From NCBI GenBank assembly GCA_902783155.1, contig CACZPR010000017.1:1-49991 (forward strand): 49,991 nt of DNA. The letters run 5' to 3'. The position numbers and the translations under genes are program-made. The stretch comes from an uncultured Spirochaetaceae bacterium (GTDB taxonomy: Bacteria; Spirochaetota; Spirochaetia; Treponematales; Treponemataceae). Numbering within the stretch: the stretch's first letter is position 1; each line of letters opens with the position of its first letter. Below, one piece after another: positions 19,133-29,438 of the stretch. The notes beneath the pieces are model-generated. The model saw nothing but the letters and a program-made list of their open reading frames with translations. It ran no database searches and was not told where the DNA came from.

Positions 19133-19220
19133 GGAGTTCATTTTATTGTTAAATAAACGGTAACGGTCCCTTGGATCAGGGATGGCGGCCGATGAAGACA
19201 CGAAAGTGTTTTCAAACAGG
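19133..19220 (+). promoter_or_regulatory. Structured rpsJ-rplC gap
   Basis: This gap of 108 bases, large for this cluster, holds TCCCT/AGGGA (19167-19171, 19178-19182) and an ACAC-GAAA-GTGT GNRA hairpin ending near 19209. In E. coli L4 controls the S10 operon through a leader ahead of rpsJ. Here the only sizeable structured gap before rplC-rplD is this one, so an L4-type control site is possible. Confidence 0.35.
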
Positions 19221-19228
19221 AGATTCAG

Positions 19229-19849
19229 ATGAAAGGTCTGATTGCAAAAAAAGTAGGAATGACACAGGTTTTTGATGAAAACGGGAATCTGACACCAGTA
19301 ACCGTGATCCATGTTGAGCCTAACACAGTCATTGCTACAAAGTCAGAGGACAAGTTTGGTTATAACGCCGTTGTTCTTGGTCTTGAGGATTTGAAGGCCA
19401 AAAAAGTGACAAAGGCTTATGCAGGACAGTTCCCTGAGAACATTACACCGAAGCGTCATCTTAAGGAATTCCGTGATTTTGACGGTGAGGTAAAAGTTGG
19501 AGACCAGATTGGCGTCGAGCTTTTTGGTGAGGTTTCTTACATCGATGTAACCGCTACCTCCAAGGGTAAAGGTTTCCAGGGTGTTATGAAGAGATGGGGA
19601 TTCCACGGTGGACGTGCAACCCACGGTTCAAAATTCCATAGGGAAGCCGGTGGAACAGGATGCTGTACAACACCTGGACACAGCTTGAAGAACATTAAGA
19701 TGCCTGGTCACATGGGAAACGAGCGTGTTACCGTTCAGAACCTCAAGGTCATCAAAATTGACCCTGAGCTAAAGGTTTTGATGGTTCGTGGTGCGGTTCC
19801 TGGAGTAAAAAACTGTACGCTTGTTGTCAAAGCGGCAGTCAAGAAATAA
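19229..19849 (+). CDS. rplC: 50S ribosomal protein L3
   Basis: This 206-residue L3 starts MKGLIAKKVGMTQVF and includes GKGFQGVMKRWGFHGG and RVTVQNLKV, close to the peptidyl-transferase centre. An AGGAG precedes the start. It is followed by rplD after 18 bases. Confidence 0.98.
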   Translation: MKGLIAKKVGMTQVFDENGNLTPVTVIHVEPNTVIATKSEDKFGYNAVVLGLEDLKAKKVTKAYAGQFPENITPKRHLKEFRDFDGEVKVGDQIGVELFGEVSYIDVTATSKGKGFQGVMKRWGFHGGRATHGSKFHREAGGTGCCTTPGHSLKNIKMPGHMGNERVTVQNLKVIKIDPELKVLMVRGAVPGVKNCTLVVKAAVKK

Positions 19850-19867
19850 GGTCGAGGAATAGTTAGT

Positions 19868-20536
19868 ATGGAAAAGAAAGTCTATTCAACCGATGGAAAA
19901 GAACTCAGGACTATCAATCTTGATGATAAAATCTTCGGACTTCCGGTTAATGAAGATGTTATCTATTATGCCATCACAAACGAATTAGCAAATATGCGCG
20001 TTGGTACTGCATGTACAAAGACTCGTGCCGAAGTGCATGGAAGCAACGCAAAGCCTTATAAGCAGAAGGGTACTGGTAACGCCCGCCGTGGAGACAAGAA
20101 GTCCCCAATCATGGTTGGTGGCGGTACAATCTTTGGACCCAAGCCACGTGATTTCAGCTACGCAATCCCTAAGAAGGAAAAGCGTCTTGCAATGAAATCC
20201 ATTCTGAGCCTCCAGGCCCAGAAAGACAGGCTCACTGTTGTTGAGGATTTCACAATTGAAAGCGGAAAGACAAAGGATTTGGTAAAGGTTCTTGCAAATC
20301 TTGCACAGTCAGAGAAGGCTCTTGATGCCGCAAGGACAACACGCACGGTTATTCTGCTGAAGGATGACGACAAGCTCATCAAGCAGGCTGGAAGAAACCT
20401 CCGCAATGTCCACTTCCTTTCATACAACCGTCTCCGCGCCCATGATCTTTTCTACGCCAGAAAGATTATCATGCTGGAGGGAGCCGCTAAGAATCTGTCT
20501 GAATTCTACGCCAATGCTGAGGAGGCTGCAAAATGA
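19868..20536 (+). CDS. rplD: 50S ribosomal protein L4
   Basis: This 222-residue L4 has the extended loop [14 protein letters not shown], which lines the exit tunnel, and the [20 protein letters not shown] block. L4 is the classic repressor of the S10 operon in enterobacteria. The stop overlaps the rplW start (ATGA). Confidence 0.98.
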   Translation: MEKKVYSTDGKELRTINLDDKIFGLPVNEDVIYYAITNELANMRVGTACTKTRAEVHGSNAKPYKQKGTGNARRGDKKSPIMVGGGTIFGPKPRDFSYAIPKKEKRLAMKSILSLQAQKDRLTVVEDFTIESGKTKDLVKVLANLAQSEKALDAARTTRTVILLKDDDKLIKQAGRNLRNVHFLSYNRLRAHDLFYARKIIMLEGAAKNLSEFYANAEEAAK

Positions 20537-20823
20537 ACATGAGTTATGAAGATATTTTGATTCAGCCAATCCTTTCTGAAGAGGCGACAGCTCTCCGTGA
20601 GCAGAACAAGTACACGTTCAAGGTTCACCCGGATGCATCAAAGATTCAGATCAAGGAAGCCGTGCGCAGACTTTTCAATGTGAAAGTTTTGGACTGTACG
20701 ACAAGCAACGTGCAGGGAAAAATTAAGCGTCTTCGTGGTAGACCAGGAAGAACGGCCGGATACAAGAAGGCAATTGTCAAGCTTGCACCTGGTGAAACAA
20801 TAAAGGTGTTTGAGGGCATCTAA
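20533..20823 (+). CDS. rplW: 50S ribosomal protein L23
   Basis: This 96-residue L23 ([19 protein letters not shown]) has the KYTFKVHPDASKIQIKEAV core. L23 surrounds the tunnel exit and docks trigger factor and SRP. The ATG at 20533 is seven bases after GGAGG, inside the rplD stop. A second Met two codons on is less favoured. Confidence 0.97.
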   Translation: MNMSYEDILIQPILSEEATALREQNKYTFKVHPDASKIQIKEAVRRLFNVKVLDCTTSNVQGKIKRLRGRPGRTAGYKKAIVKLAPGETIKVFEGI

Positions 20824-20853
20824 GCCTTCTTACAATAAGAAAAGGGGAACCAT

Positions 20854-21678
20854 ATGGCTCTTAAAGTATACAAGCCTTATTCAAAAGGTACACGTGGCCG
20901 CGTTGATTTGGTCCGTGAAGAGATTACAGCCGATAAACCCGAGAAAAGCCTGACGAGAGGCCGTGTTAGAAAGGCTGGTCGTGGAGCTGGAGGACGTATT
21001 TCGGTACGTCACCAGGGTGGCGGACACAAAAGAAGATATCGTGAAATCGATTTTAGACGTGACAAGCATGGTATTCCTGGCACTGTCAAGACTATCGAGT
21101 ACGATCCATACCGCTCAGCAAACATAGCATTGATTGCCTATGCCGATGGTGAGAAGCGTTACATCGTTGCTCCAAAGAATCTGACAGTTGGACAGAAGAT
21201 TCTTTCCGGTGAAAATGCCGCTCCTACAGTTGGAAACGCATTGCCACTTCAGGCTATTCCTGTTGGTTTTACCGTCCACAACATCGAGTTGACACTGGGA
21301 CGTGGCGGACAGTTGGTTCGCTCTGCTGGAGCCGGTGCTCTGGTGGCTGCAAAAGAGGGTGACTATGTTACAATCAAGCTGCCTTCTGGAGAACTTCGCC
21401 GCATACACGGAAAGTGCTACGCAACAATCGGTATTGTCGGAAACGAGGACCGCATGAATACTTCTTTGGGAAAAGCTGGTCGCTCTCGCTGGAGAGGTAT
21501 CCGTCCTACCGTTCGTGGTATGGCAATGAACCCTGTGGATCATCCGCTTGGTGGTGGTGAAGGCGCAGGTAAGGGACATCAGCCTGTTACTCCTTGGGGA
21601 CAGCCATGTCGTGGTTATAAGACTCGCAACAAGAGAAAGACTTCAAGTCGCTTCATTGTAAGTCGCCGCAAGAAGTAA
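20854..21678 (+). CDS. rplB: 50S ribosomal protein L2
   Basis: This 274-residue L2 ends with the hallmark region [16 protein letters not shown] and [12 protein letters not shown]. The catalytically important His of the peptidyl-transferase region lies in that block. The start is AAAGGGG-spaced. It follows rplW by 30 bases. Confidence 0.98.
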   Translation: MALKVYKPYSKGTRGRVDLVREEITADKPEKSLTRGRVRKAGRGAGGRISVRHQGGGHKRRYREIDFRRDKHGIPGTVKTIEYDPYRSANIALIAYADGEKRYIVAPKNLTVGQKILSGENAAPTVGNALPLQAIPVGFTVHNIELTLGRGGQLVRSAGAGALVAAKEGDYVTIKLPSGELRRIHGKCYATIGIVGNEDRMNTSLGKAGRSRWRGIRPTVRGMAMNPVDHPLGGGEGAGKGHQPVTPWGQPCRGYKTRNKRKTSSRFIVSRRKK

Positions 21679-21692
21679 AGAGGAGTTTAAAA

Positions 21693-21980
21693 GTGTCTAG
21701 ATCTGTAAAGAAAGGTCCTTTTGTAGATAAATCTCTCTACAAGAAGGTCAGCGAGATGAATAAGTCCTCAACGTCTGACAAAAAGATGATTAAGACATAT
21801 TCACGCTGTTCAACGATTATCCCTGAGATGGTAGGAAATACCATTTCTGTGTATAATGGCAAATCATGGATTCCTGTGTATATAACTGAAAACCTGGTTG
21901 GCCACAAGCTTGGAGAATTCGCGGCGACCCGTACATTCAAGGGCCACAGCGGTTCCGACAAGTCCGCAGGTGCTAAGTAA
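21693..21980 (+). CDS. rpsS: 30S ribosomal protein S19 (GTG start)
   Basis: This 95-residue S19 ([15 protein letters not shown]) uses a GTG start at 21693, placed after GAGGAG. The motif [17 protein letters not shown] and the terminal [14 protein letters not shown] are canonical. It forms the S13-S19 pair in the 30S head. Confidence 0.97.
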   Translation: MSRSVKKGPFVDKSLYKKVSEMNKSSTSDKKMIKTYSRCSTIIPEMVGNTISVYNGKSWIPVYITENLVGHKLGEFAATRTFKGHSGSDKSAGAK

Positions 21981-21991
21981 GGTTGGTTAAG

Positions 21992-22345
21992 ATGGCAGAA
22001 AAAGGTTATGTAGCAACTACAAAATTTCTCATCGCATCTCCTACAAAGGTTCGCCCTGTAGCGAATGTGATAAAAAGGAAGTCCTGTTCAGAAGCTATGG
22101 CTATTCTTGAGGCAATGCCACAGAAGGGTGCAAGGCTTATCGGTGGAACACTTAAGTCCGCCGTGTCCAATGCACTCTATGCAAACAAGAAGTTGGATGA
22201 AGACATGCTTTATGTTAAGGAAATTCGCATTGACGAAGGTCCAAGGCTGAAGAGGGTATGGTTCCGCGGTCGTGGACGTGCCGATCAGCTTCTCAGACGT
22301 ATGTGTCATATCACTGTCGTAGTAGACGAAAAGGCGGGTAAATAA
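21992..22345 (+). CDS. rplV: 50S ribosomal protein L22
   Basis: This 117-residue L22 starts [13 protein letters not shown] at the ATG 21992. A TTG three codons earlier is not needed. The beta-hairpin tip that reaches the exit tunnel ([17 protein letters not shown], about 85-101) is intact, with no macrolide-type deletion evident. Confidence 0.97.
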   Translation: MAEKGYVATTKFLIASPTKVRPVANVIKRKSCSEAMAILEAMPQKGARLIGGTLKSAVSNALYANKKLDEDMLYVKEIRIDEGPRLKRVWFRGRGRADQLLRRMCHITVVVDEKAGK

Positions 22346-22346
22346 A

Positions 22347-23105
22347 ATGGGTCAGAAAGTTAGTCCTATCGGTTTACGTCTTGGAGTAAACAAGACATGG
22401 CAGTCTCGCTGGTATGCAGGTCCACGTGAGTATGCAGACTTGTTCCTGGAGGATATCAAGATCCGCAAGATGGTCAACGACCTCCCGGAGTGCAAGAACG
22501 CCGACATTGCAGAAATTGAGATTGTACGTCATCCACAGCGCGTAACAATTGTAATTCATACCGCACGTCCTGGTGTGATTATCGGAGTTAAGGGCGCTAC
22601 AATCGAAAAGATAAGCGCGGATATCCAGAAGCAGCTGACAAAGAAAGTTCAGATTAAGATTAAGGAAGTAAAGAGGGCCGAGGTCAACGCTTCCTTGATT
22701 GCCCAGAACGTAGCACGTCAGCTTGAAGGCCGTGGCTCTTACCGCAAGGCTCTCAAACAGGCATTGTCAAATGCTATGAAGAGTGGCGCACAGGGTATAA
22801 AGGTCCGCCTTTCAGGTCGTCTGGGTGGTGCAGAGATGAAGCGCTCCGAGGAGCACAAGGAAGGAAGAGTTCCGCTTCACACTCTCCGTGCTGATATTGA
22901 CTACGGCTTCCATGAGGCACTTACGACATACGGAAAAATCGGTGTCAAGGTTTGGGTCTACAATGGAATGAACTATGGCCGTGATCAGGCTGAAGATACT
23001 AATGAAACAACCAAGAGACCTCGTCGCGAGCGTTCAAATGGTGGTAAGCGTTCAGAATCTTCTCGTGCTCCAAAGGCTGAGGGAGGAAAGGTAGAAAATG
23101 CTTAG
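22347..23105 (+). CDS. rpsC: 30S ribosomal protein S3
   Basis: This 252-residue S3 ([18 protein letters not shown]) has a KH domain with [13 protein letters not shown], and the C-terminal half with [21 protein letters not shown] Lys/Arg/Ser-rich tail of about 35 residues extends past the core. Its last eight bases overlap rplP. Confidence 0.98.
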   Translation: MGQKVSPIGLRLGVNKTWQSRWYAGPREYADLFLEDIKIRKMVNDLPECKNADIAEIEIVRHPQRVTIVIHTARPGVIIGVKGATIEKISADIQKQLTKKVQIKIKEVKRAEVNASLIAQNVARQLEGRGSYRKALKQALSNAMKSGAQGIKVRLSGRLGGAEMKRSEEHKEGRVPLHTLRADIDYGFHEALTTYGKIGVKVWVYNGMNYGRDQAEDTNETTKRPRRERSNGGKRSESSRAPKAEGGKVENA

Positions 23106-23514
23106 TCCAAAAAGAGTTGCGCACCGCAAAGTTCAGCGCGGTCGTCCAAAGGGAAACGCGACACGCACCAATCATGTGGATTTTGGCGACATCGCTCTTG
23201 TTGCGATGGAACCAATCTGGCTCAGCGCCAGACATATTGAGGCTGCTCGTGTTGCAATCAACCGTTGTATAAACCGCCAGGGACAGCTGTGGACACGTGT
23301 GTTCCCAGACAAGCCAATTTCAAAGAAGCCTGCCGACACCCGTATGGGAAAAGGAAAGGGCGCACCTGAACATTGGGCCGCTGTTATCAAACCTGGTACA
23401 GTTTTGTTTGAGGTTGGCGGAGTTGACAAAGATCTGGCTGCAAAGGCTATGACTTTGGCTGCAAGCAAGCTGCCAATCAAGACAAAGATAGCGTTCCGTC
23501 CAACAATAGACTAG
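23098..23514 (+). CDS. rplP: 50S ribosomal protein L16
   Basis: This 138-residue L16 ([19 protein letters not shown]) contains the conserved [20 protein letters not shown]. It helps shape the A-site tRNA path. It starts inside rpsC, with AGGAAAG upstream. Confidence 0.98.
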   Translation: MLSPKRVAHRKVQRGRPKGNATRTNHVDFGDIALVAMEPIWLSARHIEAARVAINRCINRQGQLWTRVFPDKPISKKPADTRMGKGKGAPEHWAAVIKPGTVLFEVGGVDKDLAAKAMTLAASKLPIKTKIAFRPTID

Positions 23515-23524
23515 GAGTTTGAAG

Positions 23525-23758
23525 ATGGCTAAGAGTAAGAAAGACGACAAGAACCTTTCATATTCCGAACTTGTTACAAAACGGAATGAACTTAAAAGGC
23601 AGTACATGGATCTCCGTTTCCAGATGGTTGTAGGTCATGTAGATAACCCAATGCAGAAACGTACAATCCGTCGCGAAATCGCCAGATTGAACACTTTGAT
23701 TCATCAGCAGGACTTGGAGAACTTCAGGAAGGCTGCTGCTGAAGCAATTGCTAAATAA
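23525..23758 (+). CDS. rpmC: 50S ribosomal protein L29
   Basis: This 77-residue L29 has the ELVTKRNELKRQYMDLRFQMVVG helical hairpin near the tunnel exit. The ATG at 23525 is seven bases after AGGAG. An in-frame TTG at 23519 lies too close to that site. Confidence 0.95.
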   Translation: MAKSKKDDKNLSYSELVTKRNELKRQYMDLRFQMVVGHVDNPMQKRTIRREIARLNTLIHQQDLENFRKAAAEAIAK

Positions 23759-23772
23759 GTAGGAGCTGAACT

Positions 23773-24048
23773 GTGGAAGAGCAGATTGTTCAGAAGAAAA
23801 AAGGTGGAAAAAAATCTTTCGTTGGAATTGTCACCAGCGACAAGATGGACAAGACGATAGTCGTTTCCATTGACACAAAGAAGATGGACCGCCTTTACAA
23901 GAAATACGTTACACGTACAAAGAAGTGCAAGGCCCATGATGAGACCAACGATGCCCACATTGGAGACACCGTTCGCATTGTGGAGTGCAGCCCGATAAGC
24001 AAGGACAAGCACTGGCGTCTTGATAAAATCATCGAAAGAGCTAGATAA
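23773..24048 (+). CDS. rpsQ: 30S ribosomal protein S17 (GTG start)
   Basis: This 91-residue S17 has a GTG start at 23773, seven bases after AGGAG. The OB-fold core reads [21 protein letters not shown] and includes [22 protein letters not shown] short Lys-rich N-terminal extension precedes it. Confidence 0.97.
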   Translation: MEEQIVQKKKGGKKSFVGIVTSDKMDKTIVVSIDTKKMDRLYKKYVTRTKKCKAHDETNDAHIGDTVRIVECSPISKDKHWRLDKIIERAR

Positions 24049-24065
24049 GGCGAGGAGTTTAGATT

Positions 24066-24434
24066 ATGGTTCAGATGCAGTCAAACCTGGTCGTAGCCGA
24101 TAACTCCGGAGCCAAGATGGTTCAGGTAATCAAGGTACTCGGCGGTTCACACCGTCGTTATGCCGGTATCGGTGATGTTGTTGTGGTAGCTGTCAAGGAA
24201 GCGATTCCGACATCTACAATAAAGCAGGGCTCAGTACAGAAAGCGGTTATCGTTCGCGTGGCAAAAGAATACCGCAGACCTGACGGAACATACATTCGCT
24301 TCGATGACAACGCCTGTGTTATCGTCGATGCGGACAGAAATCCAAAGGGAAAGCGCGTGTTTGGACCTGTCGCCCGTGAGCTTCGTGATATGGATTACAT
24401 GAAAATCATTTCACTGGCTCCGGAAGTACTGTAA
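24066..24434 (+). CDS. rplN: 50S ribosomal protein L14
   Basis: This 122-residue L14 ([20 protein letters not shown]) ends with GPVARELRD and SLAPEVL. It contacts 16S rRNA across the subunit interface and is the docking site for RsfS. Confidence 0.98.
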   Translation: MVQMQSNLVVADNSGAKMVQVIKVLGGSHRRYAGIGDVVVVAVKEAIPTSTIKQGSVQKAVIVRVAKEYRRPDGTYIRFDDNACVIVDADRNPKGKRVFGPVARELRDMDYMKIISLAPEVL

Positions 24435-24449
24435 GGAGATGTGGATTAT

Positions 24450-24773
24450 ATGAAGACAAAAGTAAAAATCCATAGAAATGACAACGTTGAAATCATTGCT
24501 GGAAAGGACAAGGGCAAGCGCGGAACAATTCTGCGTGTCTTTGAAAAGAACGGCCATGTTCGCGTTATCGTGAGCGGAGCCAATCTTGTCAAGAAGGCAA
24601 TAAAGAGAAAGTCTCAACAGGACGCAGGTGGAATCGCCGAAGTTGAAGCTCCTCTGGATATTTCTAATGTCGGGTTGGTCTGCAAAAAGTGTGGCCGCCC
24701 AGTTAGGGTTGGATTCAAAATTGAAGGCGACAAAAAGATTCGCGTCTGTCGCAAGTGTGGAGAAGCACTGTAA
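24450..24773 (+). CDS. rplX: 50S ribosomal protein L24 with zinc ribbon
   Basis: This 107-residue L24 ([22 protein letters not shown]) has a KOW fold, and its C-terminal part carries two CxxC pairs (CKKCGRP and CRKCGEA), typical of many bacterial L24 proteins. A GTG at 24441 lies only two bases from AAGGAG, so the ATG at 24450 is preferred. The stop overlaps the rplE start (TAATG). Confidence 0.95.
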   Translation: MKTKVKIHRNDNVEIIAGKDKGKRGTILRVFEKNGHVRVIVSGANLVKKAIKRKSQQDAGGIAEVEAPLDISNVGLVCKKCGRPVRVGFKIEGDKKIRVCRKCGEAL

Positions 24774-25324
24774 TGGAAAATTACGTACCACGGCTTAAGA
24801 AAGTCTATAATGAAAAAATCGCCCCGGAGCTTTTCAAGGAATTTGGATATACTTCAAATATGCAGATTCCGGCAGTCAAAAAGATTGTCGTAAGCACGGG
24901 TGTTGGCGAGGCTCTCACAAATAAGAAACTCCTTGATGCTGCAGTTACAGATCTCACTCAGATTACCGGTCAGAAGGCTGTTAAAACAAGAGCAAAGAAA
25001 AGTATTGCAAACTTCAAGCTTCGTGAGGGAAATGAAATTGGTGCAATGGTGACACTTCGTGGAGCTATCATGTATGAGTTCCTGGACCGTCTCATCAACG
25101 TTGCGCTTCCTCGCGTTAAGGATTTCCGCGGAATCAAGTCCACTGGTTTTGATGGACACGGAAATTTCTCTCTTGGTATAACAGAACAGATTATCTTCCC
25201 GGAGATCGACTTCGACAAAATCGTAAAGATTTCTGGTATGAACATCAACATTGTTACCAGCGCGCGCACTGATAACGAGGCCAGAGTTCTGCTCACCAAG
25301 TTTGGCATGCCATTTAGGAAATAA
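24773..25324 (+). CDS. rplE: 50S ribosomal protein L5
   Basis: This 183-residue L5 starts [20 protein letters not shown] within the rplX stop. It contains [15 protein letters not shown] and FRGI, and ends [11 protein letters not shown]. It binds 5S rRNA in the central protuberance. Confidence 0.98.
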   Translation: MENYVPRLKKVYNEKIAPELFKEFGYTSNMQIPAVKKIVVSTGVGEALTNKKLLDAAVTDLTQITGQKAVKTRAKKSIANFKLREGNEIGAMVTLRGAIMYEFLDRLINVALPRVKDFRGIKSTGFDGHGNFSLGITEQIIFPEIDFDKIVKISGMNINIVTSARTDNEARVLLTKFGMPFRK

Positions 25325-25335
25325 GGAATAAGTTC

Positions 25336-25521
25336 ATGGCTAAGAAATCAATGATTATTAAGGCGGCTCGCAAACCAAAGTATAAGACCCGCCAGTACAA
25401 TCGGTGCCAGCTTTGCGGGCGTCCGCACGGATATTTGCGCAAGTACAAGATTTGTCGTATCTGCTTCCGCAAATTAGCTAGTGAAGGCCTCTTACCGGGC
25501 GTCACTAAGTCATCTTGGTAG
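25336..25521 (+). CDS. rpsZ: 30S ribosomal protein S14, short zinc form
   Basis: This 61-residue S14 of the zinc-binding (type Z) class has CQLCGRP and CRICFRK, which give a C-x2-C-x12-C-x2-C site. It sits between rplE and rpsH. The L33 and L36 genes in this window are zinc-type too. Confidence 0.97.
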   Translation: MAKKSMIIKAARKPKYKTRQYNRCQLCGRPHGYLRKYKICRICFRKLASEGLLPGVTKSSW

Positions 25522-25538
25522 AGTACAGGAGAATATAA

Positions 25539-25937
25539 ATGGCAGCTTCAGACCCAATCGCGGATATGCTCGCAAAAGTTCAGAATGCGGCAAAAGTAGG
25601 TCACGAGAAAGTTGATGTTCCGACCTCTAAGATGAAACTGGAAATTGTGAAGATTTTGAAGACTGAGGGCTACATCAAGAATTTCAAGAAGGTTCAGGAA
25701 GAGGGACATGGAGTCATCCGTATTTTCTTGAAGTATGACGATGTTAACAAGTCTGTAATCCATGGTATGAAAAAAATCTCCACACCTGGACGTCGTGTTT
25801 ATTCAGGATACAAGGATTTGCCACGTGTCTACAACGGATACGGTACATTGATTGTGTCCACATCAACTGGCATCACAACCGGAAAGAAGGCTTCCGAGAA
25901 GCAGGTTGGTGGTGAATTGATTTGTTCTGTATGGTGA
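25539..25937 (+). CDS. rpsH: 30S ribosomal protein S8
   Basis: This 132-residue S8 ([21 protein letters not shown]) contains [20 protein letters not shown]. In E. coli it binds helix 21 of 16S rRNA and represses the spc operon at L5. Here rplE-rpsZ spacing is tight, with no obvious mimic helix. Confidence 0.98.
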   Translation: MAASDPIADMLAKVQNAAKVGHEKVDVPTSKMKLEIVKILKTEGYIKNFKKVQEEGHGVIRIFLKYDDVNKSVIHGMKKISTPGRRVYSGYKDLPRVYNGYGTLIVSTSTGITTGKKASEKQVGGELICSVW

Positions 25938-25949
25938 TAGGAGGATCTT

Positions 25950-26498
25950 ATGGCATCTAAAGTTGGTAAGCTTCCTGTAACAATCCCTGCAGGAGTGACA
26001 GTAAATGTCGGAGACAATGTTGTTACCGTTAAGGGCGCGAAAGGCGAACTCAAGCAGGTTTTCAACAATCTGGTAAAGGTTGAGGTCAACGGTCCTCAGG
26101 TTCTTGTTACACCGACAAACGAAACAAAGGCTGCATCTGCGGCCCATGGTCTTTACCGCAACCTTATTAACAATATGGTGAAGGGAGTTTCAGAGGGATT
26201 CTCAAAGGCCCTGATAGTCAAGGGCGTTGGATACCGCGCAGAGGTCAAGGGCAAGGAACTTGTCATGAACCTCGGCTACTCAAACGACTTCATCGCTGTC
26301 ATCCCTGACGATTTGACTGTTACAGTTGAGACAAAGGACACTGTAAAGGTAATCGTTGCTGGAATCGACAAGCAGCGTGTTGGTGAATTCTCTGCCCAGC
26401 TTCGTAAGCTCCGCAAGCCTGAACCATACAAGGGCAAGGGTATCCGCTACGAGACAGAAGTAATCAGACGTAAGGTCGGAAAGACCGGTGTGAAATAA
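25950..26498 (+). CDS. rplF: 50S ribosomal protein L6
   Basis: This 182-residue L6 (MASKVGKLPVTIPAGVTVNV) has two related domains. The C-terminal signature PEPYKGKGIRYETEVIRRKVGK is intact. It lies near the factor-binding stalk base. Confidence 0.98.
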   Translation: MASKVGKLPVTIPAGVTVNVGDNVVTVKGAKGELKQVFNNLVKVEVNGPQVLVTPTNETKAASAAHGLYRNLINNMVKGVSEGFSKALIVKGVGYRAEVKGKELVMNLGYSNDFIAVIPDDLTVTVETKDTVKVIVAGIDKQRVGEFSAQLRKLRKPEPYKGKGIRYETEVIRRKVGKTGVK

Positions 26499-26513
26499 TT
26501 AAGGTGGTTTAAT

Positions 26514-26888
26514 ATGTTGAGAAAAATGACTGACAAACAAAGAAAGCGCCTGCACAGAAAGGTTCACATCCGCAAGTCTGTTTACGGAACTGCCGAACGC
26601 CCACGTTTGACAGTTTACAAGAGCGGCCGCAACCTTTACGCCCAGGTTATTGATGATGACGCATGCGATGGACAGGGCAACACCCTGCTCGCAATTTCTA
26701 CACTTGAGAAGGATTTCATTTCACTGAGGGCAAACATCGACGGTGCTACAAAACTTGGTGAGGCTCTTGGTCAGCGTCTCAAGGACAAGAACATCTCAAA
26801 GATTGTGTTTGACCGCAATGGATACCTGTATCATGGTGTGGTTAAAGCCCTTGCAGATGCAACCCGCAAAGCCGGGATTCAATTCTAG
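26514..26888 (+). CDS. rplR: 50S ribosomal protein L18
   Basis: This 124-residue L18 has a basic N-terminus ([16 protein letters not shown]) and the [18 protein letters not shown] core, and ends [19 protein letters not shown]. It binds 5S rRNA with L5. Confidence 0.97.
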   Translation: MLRKMTDKQRKRLHRKVHIRKSVYGTAERPRLTVYKSGRNLYAQVIDDDACDGQGNTLLAISTLEKDFISLRANIDGATKLGEALGQRLKDKNISKIVFDRNGYLYHGVVKALADATRKAGIQF

Positions 26889-26896
26889 GAGTGGTT

Positions 26897-27415
26897 ATGG
26901 AAAAAGATCGCCAGAATCGTTCTGACAGAAAGCCTCAGGACGAATTCATTGAAAAGTTGGTAAAACTTAGACGTACTTCCAAGACTGTAAAGGGTGGACG
27001 CAGAATGTCCTTCTCTGCTTTGACAGTTGTCGGAGACCAGAAAGGAAGAATAGGATTTGGATTTGGCAAGGCCAACGATGTTTCTGAGGCAATCAGGAAG
27101 AGCATCGACAAGGCAAAGTCAAATCTTACGACTTTCCCAATAAAGAATGGAACTATTCCACATGAAGTTATTGGTAAATACAAGAGCTCGGCGGTTCTGC
27201 TGAAGCCTGCCTGCCCTGGTACTGGAGTTATCGCCGGTGGTCCTGTCCGTGCTGTTCTTGATGCGGCCGGTATCACTGATGTTATCTCAAAGTCTCAGGG
27301 ATCAAGGACATCCGTTAACGTTGTCCGCGCCACATTTGACGCTGTTTCAAGTTTGATGGATGCCTGTGCCGTGGCTCAGGGCCGTGGAAAGACTCTCAAA
27401 GATTTGTGGGGTTAA
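26897..27415 (+). CDS. rpsE: 30S ribosomal protein S5
   Basis: This 172-residue S5 starts at the ATG 26897, five bases after AGGAG. Hallmarks are FSALTVVGDQKGRIGFGFGKA and the later PACPGTGVIAGGPVRAVLD. It maintains decoding accuracy next to S4 and S12. A GTG at 26891 overlaps the ribosome site. Confidence 0.98.
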   Translation: MEKDRQNRSDRKPQDEFIEKLVKLRRTSKTVKGGRRMSFSALTVVGDQKGRIGFGFGKANDVSEAIRKSIDKAKSNLTTFPIKNGTIPHEVIGKYKSSAVLLKPACPGTGVIAGGPVRAVLDAAGITDVISKSQGSRTSVNVVRATFDAVSSLMDACAVAQGRGKTLKDLWG

Positions 27416-27417
27416 TT

Positions 27418-27603
27418 ATGGCAAAGAAGTTACGTATCGAATTGATCAGGAGCACCATTGGACAGAAGCCAAAGAAAGTGGCGACAGTCCGCAGCCTTGG
27501 ACTCAGGAGAATTAATTCCGTTGTCGAGCAGGAGGATACACCTTCTATTCGCGGAATGGTCGAAGCCGTTGCCCACTTGGTAAAGTGCGAGGAGATTGAC
27601 TAA
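27418..27603 (+). CDS. rpmD: 50S ribosomal protein L30
   Basis: This 61-residue L30 (MAKKLRIELIRSTIGQKPK) has the LGLRRINSVVEQEDTPSIRGM block. It starts two bases after the rpsE stop and its stop overlaps rplO (TAATG). Confidence 0.96.
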   Translation: MAKKLRIELIRSTIGQKPKKVATVRSLGLRRINSVVEQEDTPSIRGMVEAVAHLVKCEEID

Positions 27604-28070
27604 TGGCAGAATTTGATTTACACGCACCACGTGGTGCCAACAAGAAGCCCAAGAGAGTTGGACGCGGTTCTTCATCTGGATTGGGAACAACTGCTGGAAA
27701 AGGAAACAAAGGTCAGCAGTCCCGCTCCGGAAAGCCGGCCCCATACGTGGGATTTGAAGGTGGACAGATGCCTCTGTACCGCCGCATTGCCCGCAGGGGA
27801 TTCAGCAACGCAGCATTCAGGAAGGAGTATTCCATCTTCAACCTGGACCAGCTTGAGGTGAAGTACGCCGAGGGTGAGACCGTTGACGCTGTGTCATTGA
27901 AGGCAAAGGGACTTCTCACAAAGTCTGGCACTTTGATTAAAATCCTTGGGGACGGAGAGCTTACAAAGAAGTTGACAATCAATGTTGACAAGGTATCAAA
28001 GTCCGCAAAGTCAAAAATTGAGGCCGCTGGCGGAGTTGTCACAGCTTCAGAGAACAAAGACGAAAAATAA
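27603..28070 (+). CDS. rplO: 50S ribosomal protein L15
   Basis: This 155-residue L15 has the Gly-rich N-terminal arm (GRGSSSGLGTTAGKGNKGQQ) and GFEGGQMPLYRRIARRGF. It is a late assembly protein at the centre of the 50S. It lies directly upstream of secY, as in most bacteria. Confidence 0.97.
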   Translation: MAEFDLHAPRGANKKPKRVGRGSSSGLGTTAGKGNKGQQSRSGKPAPYVGFEGGQMPLYRRIARRGFSNAAFRKEYSIFNLDQLEVKYAEGETVDAVSLKAKGLLTKSGTLIKILGDGELTKKLTINVDKVSKSAKSKIEAAGGVVTASENKDEK

Positions 28071-28088
28071 AAACGCTGGAGTAGTTCG

Positions 28089-29429
28089 ATGGCAAACAAT
28101 GCAGTAGTTAACATGTTCAAGGTAAAAGAGCTTCGCTCGAAGCTGTTCTTTACATTGTTCATCCTTGCCGTGTTCCGTCTGGGATCTGTTCTTACAATCC
28201 CTGGAATGAATGCAACTTTGTTGGCGCAGTATTTTGAAAACTTAGGAAGCGGTGCCGAAAGCGCGTTTGCCAGCTACATGGATTTTTTTGCAGGTGGTGC
28301 ATTTGAAAGATTCTCTGTGTTCATGCTGGGTGTCATGCCCTACATCTCAACACAGATTATCTTGCAGCTTGCATTGGTTATTTTCCCGGCCCTGAAGAGG
28401 ATTGCCCAGGAAGAGGGTGGACAGCAGAAGGTCCAGGCGTGGACAAGAATCGGTACTGTATTCGTGTGTCTGATTCAGTCCTACGTCATCACGGTCTACG
28501 CTGATTCAATCAGCCAGGCTGTTCCTGGTGTCCTTGTCCTCAGTGGCTGGAAATTTAACCTGGTTGCAATCTTGACTGTAACTGCGGGTTCGATGATTAC
28601 AATTTGGCTTGGAGACCAGATTACGGCTCACGGAATCGGAAACGGAATCTCCATGCTGATTCTCGCAGGTATTGTCGCGCGTATGCCAAGTGCTATCTAT
28701 GAATTGATAAAAAGTATACAGAACGGACAGGTCAATGTCGTGTTCGCCCTGATTGCATTAATCTTGTACGTGATCCTTATGGGATTCATCGTGTTCGAGC
28801 AGACCGGTGAGCGCAAGATTCCAGTTCACTACGCAAAACGTGTGGTTGGACGCAAGATGTATGGCGGACAGAGCACATATTTGCCTTTCAAAATCAACCC
28901 GTCCGGAGTTATCCCTATTATCTTTGCATCAGCATTCTTGACCATGCCGCTGCAGATTGCAAACGGTTTCGCCAGCCGCTCTGGGTCAGCACCTTGGCTC
29001 GTGGCTGTCACACAGGCGTTAAATCCACTTGGTTGGCTTTACAATGTAATTGAGGTCCTGTTGATTATATTCTTCGCATACTTCTACACTCAGGTAACAC
29101 TGAACCCCACTGAAATCGCAAAGAATATACGTGAGAACGGTGGATCCATTCCTGGAATCCGCACCGACAAGACCGAGGAATATTTGCGGAAGGTTCTGAA
29201 TCGTCTGATTCTTCCTGGCGCACTGTATCTGGCTGTTATTGCCATTCTACCAAACATCATCCAGCTGGTGTTCAAGTTCCCGCAGAACATTTCAATGCTC
29301 ATGGGTGGAACGTCGCTGCTGATTATAGTTGGCGTAATCCTTGATACTATGGCCCAGGTTGAAGCCCTGCTTAAAATGCATCACCACGATGGATTTACAA
29401 AGAAGGGACTCAGGCCTAGGAATCTGTAG
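28089..29429 (+). CDS. secY: Preprotein translocase subunit SecY
   Basis: This 446-residue SecY has ten predicted membrane segments. Family blocks include RLGSVLTIPGMN, the GGAFERFSVFMLGVMPYISTQI plug/TM2 region, QEEGGQQKVQAWTR and, in the cytosolic loops, QTGERKIPVHYAKRVVGRKMYGGQ. It forms the inner-membrane channel with SecE. It ends the spc-type cluster and is followed by a 270-base structured gap instead of adk/map/infA. Confidence 0.98.
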   Translation: MANNAVVNMFKVKELRSKLFFTLFILAVFRLGSVLTIPGMNATLLAQYFENLGSGAESAFASYMDFFAGGAFERFSVFMLGVMPYISTQIILQLALVIFPALKRIAQEEGGQQKVQAWTRIGTVFVCLIQSYVITVYADSISQAVPGVLVLSGWKFNLVAILTVTAGSMITIWLGDQITAHGIGNGISMLILAGIVARMPSAIYELIKSIQNGQVNVVFALIALILYVILMGFIVFEQTGERKIPVHYAKRVVGRKMYGGQSTYLPFKINPSGVIPIIFASAFLTMPLQIANGFASRSGSAPWLVAVTQALNPLGWLYNVIEVLLIIFFAYFYTQVTLNPTEIAKNIRENGGSIPGIRTDKTEEYLRKVLNRLILPGALYLAVIAILPNIIQLVFKFPQNISMLMGGTSLLIIVGVILDTMAQVEALLKMHHHDGFTKKGLRPRNL

Positions 29430-29438
29430 GATGTGAAT